Shown one piece after another: positions 5,650 through 8,951 of a DNA stretch of 8,951 bases. The stretch comes from Flavobacteriaceae bacterium (GTDB lineage Bacteria > Bacteroidota > Bacteroidia > Flavobacteriales > Flavobacteriaceae). A program made the position numbers and the translations under genes. The notes under the pieces were generated by a model. It had not been told where the DNA came from. It worked only from the letters and a program-made list of their open reading frames with translations, and did not search any database. The stretch spans positions 1-8,951 of the forward strand of contig WFZY01000023.1 in the NCBI GenBank assembly GCA_015489265.1. The letters are read 5' to 3'. The stretch's first letter is position 1, and each line of letters begins with the position of its first letter.

Positions 5650-6645
5650 ATGGAAGAAAGAGTTTTTCAAACAGCTAGAGATATTCACGGTTTATATCCG
5701 CATGTGCATATTTGGGGCTTCCCAATCGCTACTTATTTGTTTTTAGGTGGATTGGCAGCAGGTATTTTATTGTTTGCCACCTTATACTATTTAAAAGGAA
5801 AGGAAAATGATATGCCGTTTACCGTAAAAATAGCACCCATTTTTACCTTTTGGATTGTTGTGTTCGGATTATTGCTATTGGTTTATGATTTACACCATCC
5901 ATTGTATGTATTGGAATTGTTTACCAATTTTAGAATTGAATCCCCGATGTCTTGGGGGGCTTGGACTTTGGCAGTTGTCAGTATATTATCATTGATTTGG
6001 CCATTGAGTTATATCGATGATATTGAAGCTTATTTGCATGAAAGGGGCTGGCGAAGACTAGACTGGGCAACCAAAATGGTACGTGGTTGGGAACACAAAT
6101 GGATTATTCCCCGTTTTGTGATTATGAATTTTAGAAGATTTAGAAAGCCGATTGCTTTTTTATTGTTATTCTTATCTATTATACTTGGTATTTATACCGG
6201 AATTTTGTTATCTGCCTTTAATGCGCATCCGCTTTGGAACAATTCCATTTTGGGACCTTTGTTTTTAACATCGGGGGTTTCTACCGGTTCGGCATTTGTT
6301 ATGTGGCTGAGTAACAACAAGAAAGAGCGTAAGTTGATGTCCACTATTGATATGGCTTTGATAGCAACCGAGTTATTTTTTATCATTCACATGATTATGG
6401 GTATGCAAGCCGGACCTGAAGCTTACAAACAAGCCGCACATTTGTTTTTAGGTGGTGAGTTCACAGTGATTTTTTGGGTCATTTTTGTAGGATTCGGTTT
6501 GGTTTTACCATTTATTTTGGAAGCATTGGAATTAAAAGGCAAACATATTCCACCGGCTTTACCGGCAATTTTAGTGTTGATAGGTGGCTTTTTGTTCCGT
6601 GTCATTATGGTAGCAGCCGGACAAATGTCAGAATATCCTTTCTAA
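5650..6645 (+). CDS. NrfD/PsrC-type membrane quinone subunit
   Basis: A 331-residue integral membrane protein with about eight predicted helices (roughly 22-48, 60-80, 100-120, 167-190, 199-220, 231-252, 264-293, 301-323). The stretch YTGILLSAFNAHPLWNN (182-198) is characteristic of NrfD/PsrC. Such subunits bind menaquinone and anchor the periplasmic A-B pair, moving electrons between the quinone pool and the sulfur substrate. A hydrophilic segment of about 45 residues rich in Trp, Arg and Lys (121-166) separates helices three and four. The gene sits six bases behind the ferredoxin gene, completing a three-part complex. Confidence 0.92.
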   Translation: MEERVFQTARDIHGLYPHVHIWGFPIATYLFLGGLAAGILLFATLYYLKGKENDMPFTVKIAPIFTFWIVVFGLLLLVYDLHHPLYVLELFTNFRIESPMSWGAWTLAVVSILSLIWPLSYIDDIEAYLHERGWRRLDWATKMVRGWEHKWIIPRFVIMNFRRFRKPIAFLLLFLSIILGIYTGILLSAFNAHPLWNNSILGPLFLTSGVSTGSAFVMWLSNNKKERKLMSTIDMALIATELFFIIHMIMGMQAGPEAYKQAAHLFLGGEFTVIFWVIFVGFGLVLPFILEALELKGKHIPPALPAILVLIGGFLFRVIMVAAGQMSEYPF

Positions 6646-6664
6646 TTTTAAAATATTGAAAAAA

Positions 6665-7192
6665 ATGAATACAAAGAAAAATAAATATATGAATTCGTAT
6701 GTAGCCGGTTTCCTGTTGGGATTGCTGATTATTGCTGCATACTATTTTGCCGGCGAAGGATTAGGTTCCAGCGGGGGATACAGAGATGTCGCTATTGGTG
6801 TTATCAATAAAGTTTCACCTGAATATGCACAAGCCAATCCTTATACCGCACCACATGTTGCAGATGGTCACTCACCTACAAATACATGGTTGGTGTTTGA
6901 ATTGTTAGGGGTTATATTCGGAGCTATTTTATCGGCAGCTTTGTACGGTCGTTTAAAATTTGTTGTAGGAAAAGCCCCGCATATTACTAACAAAAAACGG
7001 CTTTATTTGGCCTTGTTAGGCGGTATTTTATGGGGAATCGGTACACAGTTGGGACGTGGCTGTACATCAGGATTAGTATTGTCAGGTATGGCAGTCAATT
7101 CCTTATCGGGTTATATAGGTTTGATAGCCATTTTTGGCTTCGGATTTATTTTTGCCTTTATTTTTAAAAGTTTATGGATTAAAAAAAATTAA
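6665..7192 (+). CDS. half-size YeeE/YedE (TsuA/PmpA-like) membrane protein, first half
   Basis: A 175-residue membrane protein with about four helices (12-30, 74-95, 113-131 and 146-169). It carries the YeeE/YedE signature GRGCTSG (131-137) with one cysteine, Cys133. Full-length members such as TsuA are about 330-350 residues and pass thiosulfate through a pore lined by conserved cysteines; split versions are known as PmpA/PmpB. I chose the ATG at 6665, preceded by an A-run, over an in-frame TTG at 6656; a later ATG at 6689 is also possible. It starts 19 bases after the NrfD gene and is followed immediately by the second half. Residues 32-73 form a loop containing GLGSSGGYRD. Confidence 0.88.
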   Translation: MNTKKNKYMNSYVAGFLLGLLIIAAYYFAGEGLGSSGGYRDVAIGVINKVSPEYAQANPYTAPHVADGHSPTNTWLVFELLGVIFGAILSAALYGRLKFVVGKAPHITNKKRLYLALLGGILWGIGTQLGRGCTSGLVLSGMAVNSLSGYIGLIAIFGFGFIFAFIFKSLWIKKN

Positions 7193-7819
7193 ATGATTAT
7201 GGGACCATTATATCCACAAGAATTACTCAATCCTGAATACAATTTATTAATAGGCGCCTTAATCGGAGTTGGTTTTGGTTTTCTATTGGAAGCTTCTGGA
7301 TTTACCAATACAAGAAAGTTAGCCGGTGTGTTTTACGGCTATGATGCAACGGTTATAAAAGTATTTTTTGCCGCTGCTTTGACGGCTTTAATCGGCTTAT
7401 TCATCCTGCACAATATGGGCATTATTGACATTACGCAAACTTTTTATCCTAAAACTTTTTGGATTCCGACATTGATAGGCGGTGCCATTATGGGATTAGG
7501 ATTTGTTATAGGTGGTTTTTGCCCGGGAACCAGTTTATCAGCAGCTGCTACCGGAAAAGTTGATGCTATGGCATTTATTACAGGTGTTTTGCTCGGTATT
7601 TTCGGGTTTATTTTTACCTATGATACTGTTTGGGAAGCATTGCGAAAATCCGGAAAAATGGGAAAAGTAAATATTGCCCAATGGATAGGTATGAAAGAAG
7701 GGCTATTTATCTTTTTGTTTACCGTTTTGGCTATTTTGACCTTTGTGGTTTTTCAAAAATGGCAAGACAGTTGGAAAAGAAAAATGGATGACAGCGATAT
7801 TGACGATTTAGGCATTTAG
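7193..7819 (+). CDS. half-size YeeE/YedE (PmpB/DUF6691-like) membrane protein, second half
   Basis: A 208-residue membrane protein whose ATG directly follows the stop of the first half; a second ATG two codons in (7199) is equally possible. It has about five helices. The first (18-35) is followed by LEASGFTNTRKLAGVFYGYDATVIKVFF in its second-half-type arrangement (positions 32-59). GGFCPGT (107-113) carries its only cysteine, Cys110, matching the second cysteine signature of YeeE/YedE proteins. The C-terminus is a short acidic cytoplasmic-looking tail. With the preceding gene it probably forms one pore for thiosulfate or sulfane sulfur. Linkage to the oxidoreductase suggests substrate uptake or product transfer across the inner membrane. 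Confidence 0.87.
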   Translation: MIMGPLYPQELLNPEYNLLIGALIGVGFGFLLEASGFTNTRKLAGVFYGYDATVIKVFFAAALTALIGLFILHNMGIIDITQTFYPKTFWIPTLIGGAIMGLGFVIGGFCPGTSLSAAATGKVDAMAFITGVLLGIFGFIFTYDTVWEALRKSGKMGKVNIAQWIGMKEGLFIFLFTVLAILTFVVFQKWQDSWKRKMDDSDIDDLGI

Positions 7820-7824
7820 TTGGA

Positions 7825-7895
7825 AGTGGAAAGTGCCTAGTGCCAAGTGGAAAGTGGAAAGCGGCAAAGTGCGAAGTGGAAAGCGGCAAAGTGCG
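7825..7895 (+). repeat. AGTGGAAAG-type tract with perfect 22-bp tandem duplication
   Basis: The tract starts with AGTGGAAAGTGCCTAGTG (7825-7842, identical to 1525-1542). It ends with two exact 22-base units at 7852-7873 and 7874-7895, each AAGTGGAAAGCGG followed by CAAAGTGCG. It begins six bases after the upstream stop. Perfect identity of the last two units points to a recent duplication or slippage. Confidence 0.85.
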
Positions 7896-7914
7896 AATGA
7901 ATTGGAAATAATAA

Positions 7915-7933
7915 AACTTTGTGAAACTCTGTG
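7915..7933 (+). repeat. AACTYTGTG two-unit repeat
   Basis: AACTTTGTG (7915-7923) and AACTCTGTG (7925-7933) repeat with a 10-base period and one difference. It is a short degenerate tract within the repeat-filled spacer before the rhodanese gene. Confidence 0.5.
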
Positions 7934-7969
7934 GTGAAAAAATTTGAAATTTAACATCTGAAATTAAAT

Positions 7970-8001
7970 GTGAGATTTCTTATTACGTTCGAAATGACAA
8001 T
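7970..8001 (+). repeat. GTGAGATTTCT / TTCGAAATGACAAT element, copy 2
   Basis: It matches 1678-1709 at 30 of 32 bases. Two transitions (7981 and 7983) break the inverted repeat that is perfect in copy 1. As before hypC, it is followed by an ATAACC tract and then a gene. Confidence 0.8.
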
Positions 8002-8011
8002 AAAATCAAAT

Positions 8012-8065
8012 AACCCCCGACCCCGACGTTGTATCGGGGGGGGCAAGCAGATAACCAAATAACCA
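8012..8065 (+). repeat. C-rich/G-rich hairpin plus ATAACCA tract before the rhodanese gene
   Basis: CCCCGA (8021-8026) pairs with TCGGGG (8034-8039) around a seven-base loop. An alternative CCCCCGA arm at 8014-8020 can pair with TCGGGGG at 8034-8040, so two hairpins compete for one 3' arm. GCAAGC and the 17-base AGATAACCAAATAACCA (8049-8065, identical to 691-707) follow. Further ATAACC/ATCACC units continue to about 8092, leaving 18 bases before the ATG. Confidence 0.75.
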
Positions 8066-8110
8066 GTATAACCAAATCACCATATAACCACATCATCAAA
8101 TATTATAAAA

Positions 8111-8743
8111 ATGAAAAGAAGAGAAGTTTTAATAATGGTTTTGCTATTAGTTGGAAGTATCATTACGATGTTTCTACCCAATACAAAAGCACACAAACAT
8201 ATTATCGGGGCAAAACAACTGCTTTATGAAGTGAATTCGCAAGGCAGATATATCACTACGGATGAAGTAGCTAAAATGATTATGGAAAAAGACCCGAGTT
8301 TGTTATTAATCGACATTAGAAGTCCCAAGGAATACAAAAAATTCACCCTTGAAGGTGCGATGAATATTCCTTTTGATAAAATTATGGACGACGCAAATAA
8401 AGACTATTTTGACCAAGACGTTTATACAACGGTATTGTTTTCAAATGGTAGCAGTTTAGCCGATCAAGCTTGGTTGCGTTTACGTAGTTATGACTATAAA
8501 GGCAACAAGGTAATGAAAGGCGGATTAAACCAATGGTACAAAACCATCATCAATCCGCAAAAACCGGCAGACGATGCCTTAACTGCACAAGCGGAAAAAG
8601 CATATTTGTTTAGAAAAGGGGCACAAGTATATTTTACCGGTGCTACGCCTGTGAGCAGTTCGGCAAGTTCATCCAAACCGAAACCGTCCGGTAAGCCCAT
8701 TGTAAAACGTAAGAAAAAAGAAGTAAGTGGCGGATGTGGATAG
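8111..8743 (+). CDS. exported rhodanese-fold protein lacking the active-site Cys, with C-terminal GGCG tail
   Basis: A 210-residue protein. Residues 5-22 are hydrophobic, and NTKA-HK near 24-29 could be a signal-peptidase site, so it is probably periplasmic or membrane-anchored. A rhodanese domain spans about 48-146, with LLLIDIRSPKEY (64-75), EGAMNIPF (81-88) and MKGGLNQW (135-142). The active-site loop, usually Cys-X-X-G-X-R-S-like, reads FSNGSSL (110-116), with Ser111 where Cys is expected. The only cysteine is Cys209 in the terminal SGGCG, carried on a Ser/Pro/Lys-rich arm (about 179-205). Sulfur transfer by the normal rhodanese mechanism therefore seems impossible. The tail resembles the sulfur-binding GGCGG arm of SoxY, suggesting a sulfur carrier for the neighbouring oxidoreductase. 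That role is inference; the domain assignment is firm. Confidence 0.85.
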   Translation: MKRREVLIMVLLLVGSIITMFLPNTKAHKHIIGAKQLLYEVNSQGRYITTDEVAKMIMEKDPSLLLIDIRSPKEYKKFTLEGAMNIPFDKIMDDANKDYFDQDVYTTVLFSNGSSLADQAWLRLRSYDYKGNKVMKGGLNQWYKTIINPQKPADDALTAQAEKAYLFRKGAQVYFTGATPVSSSASSSKPKPSGKPIVKRKKKEVSGGCG

Positions 8744-8757
8744 ACGCGAGTTGATAC

Positions 8758-8775
8758 TTCGACAAGCTCAGTAAC
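8758..8775 (+). repeat. CTTCGACAAGCTCAGTAA element
   Basis: CTTCGACAAGCTCAGTAA lies 15 bases after the rhodanese stop. Sequences of this type are familiar to me as dispersed intergenic elements in Bacteroidota genomes, though only this copy is in the window (CTCAGTAACC alone recurs at 1641-1650). No function is evident. Confidence 0.35.
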
Positions 8776-8801
8776 CAAAGTTGAAAGTTAATAGTACGAA
8801 G

Positions 8802-8826
8802 TGCCAAGTGGAAAGTTGAAAGTGCG
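8802..8826 (+). repeat. GCCAAGTGGAAAGT-type tract
   Basis: A degenerate member of the AGTGGAAAG family (GCCAAGTGGAAAGT also occurs at 7842-7855) placed just before a GTAGAGACG element, as at 497 and 1525. Apart from this tract and its neighbouring repeats, nothing gene-like is visible from 8744 to 8951. Confidence 0.6.
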
Positions 8827-8850
8827 CCTAACAGTGTGGAAAAAGTGCGT

Positions 8851-8898
8851 GTAGAGACGAAGTGCATTTTGTCACATTTGACACACGATTGTGCGTCT
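8851..8898 (+). repeat. GTAGAGACG palindromic repeat, copy 4, interrupted by 24 bases
   Basis: GTAGAGACG (8851-8859) and CACGATTGTGCGTCT (8884-8898) would form AGACGCAC-GATT-GTGCGTCT if joined, the same stem as copy 1. Between them lie 24 extra bases (8860-8883) containing their own short inverted repeat, TGTCA-CATT-TGACA (8870-8883). This looks like a small insertion into a palindrome. Confidence 0.65.
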
Positions 8899-8951
8899 GA
8901 CGTAAAAAGAGCGAATGAATCAAAAAATTGAAAATGGATAATTGAAATTAA

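Noticed and set aside
6656..6664. TTG start for the first YeeE/YedE half
   Set aside because: An ATG three codons later (6665) with an A-rich leader is more likely, and the extra residues add nothing conserved.
7825..7895. Possible CRISPR array
   Set aside because: The units are directly adjacent with no spacers, only two are identical, and no cas genes are present.
8029..8229. 66-codon + strand reading frame starting in the C/G hairpin before the rhodanese gene
   Set aside because: It runs through repeats and into the rhodanese gene in another frame, and its translation is low-complexity with no domain.

Overview
The window looks like a chromosomal segment of an AT-rich member of the Bacteroidota, probably anaerobic or sulfur-metabolising. 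That placement is an inference. It rests on AT-rich sequence, start codons preceded by A-rich stretches with no clear Shine-Dalgarno sequence, TAnnTTTG-like promoter cores, and intergenic repeats of a style I associate with this phylum. No rRNA or other taxonomic marker is present. All recognisable genes are on the + strand.

Left part (1-2574): hydrogenase maturation. hypA, hypB and hypC (nickel delivery and Fe(CN)2CO assembly for [NiFe]-hydrogenases) are followed by a one-base-overlapping gene for a TrmO/TsaA-type (UPF0066) methyltransferase. No hydrogenase structural genes, hypD, hypE or hypF are in the window. hypA, hypB and hypC are separated from one another by roughly 235-245 bp of repeat-filled DNA, which is unusual for genes that are normally tightly packed.

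Centre (2575-7819): a sulfur-compound oxidoreductase operon. A 265-bp possible control region precedes a Tat-exported molybdopterin catalytic subunit (PsrA/PhsA/SoeA type), a four-cluster ferredoxin subunit and an eight-helix NrfD-type membrane subunit. These together form a quinone-linked periplasmic complex for polysulfide, thiosulfate or a similar compound. Two half-size YeeE/YedE membrane proteins follow, each with one conserved-type cysteine, forming a probable two-part sulfane-sulfur or thiosulfate channel.

Right part (7820-8951): after another repeat-filled spacer comes an exported rhodanese-fold protein. Its usual active-site cysteine is replaced by serine. Its only cysteine lies at the extreme C-terminus in a GGCG tail, on a flexible Ser/Pro/Lys-rich arm. 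This resembles the sulfur-carrying GGCGG arm of SoxY and is the most interesting protein in the window. I infer that the oxidoreductase, split channel and rhodanese form one envelope sulfur-handling system, with the hydrogenase maturation genes hinting at H2 as an electron donor.

The non-coding DNA is itself notable. Three spacers carry the same kinds of short repeats in the same order and orientation: an AGTGGAAAGTGC-like tract, a GTAGAGACG palindrome, a GTGAGATTTCT element, a C-rich/G-rich hairpin, and finally an ATAACCA tract that leads into or close to the next start codon. No spacer holds every module. No tRNA, rRNA, CRISPR array, transposase or insertion sequence was seen.
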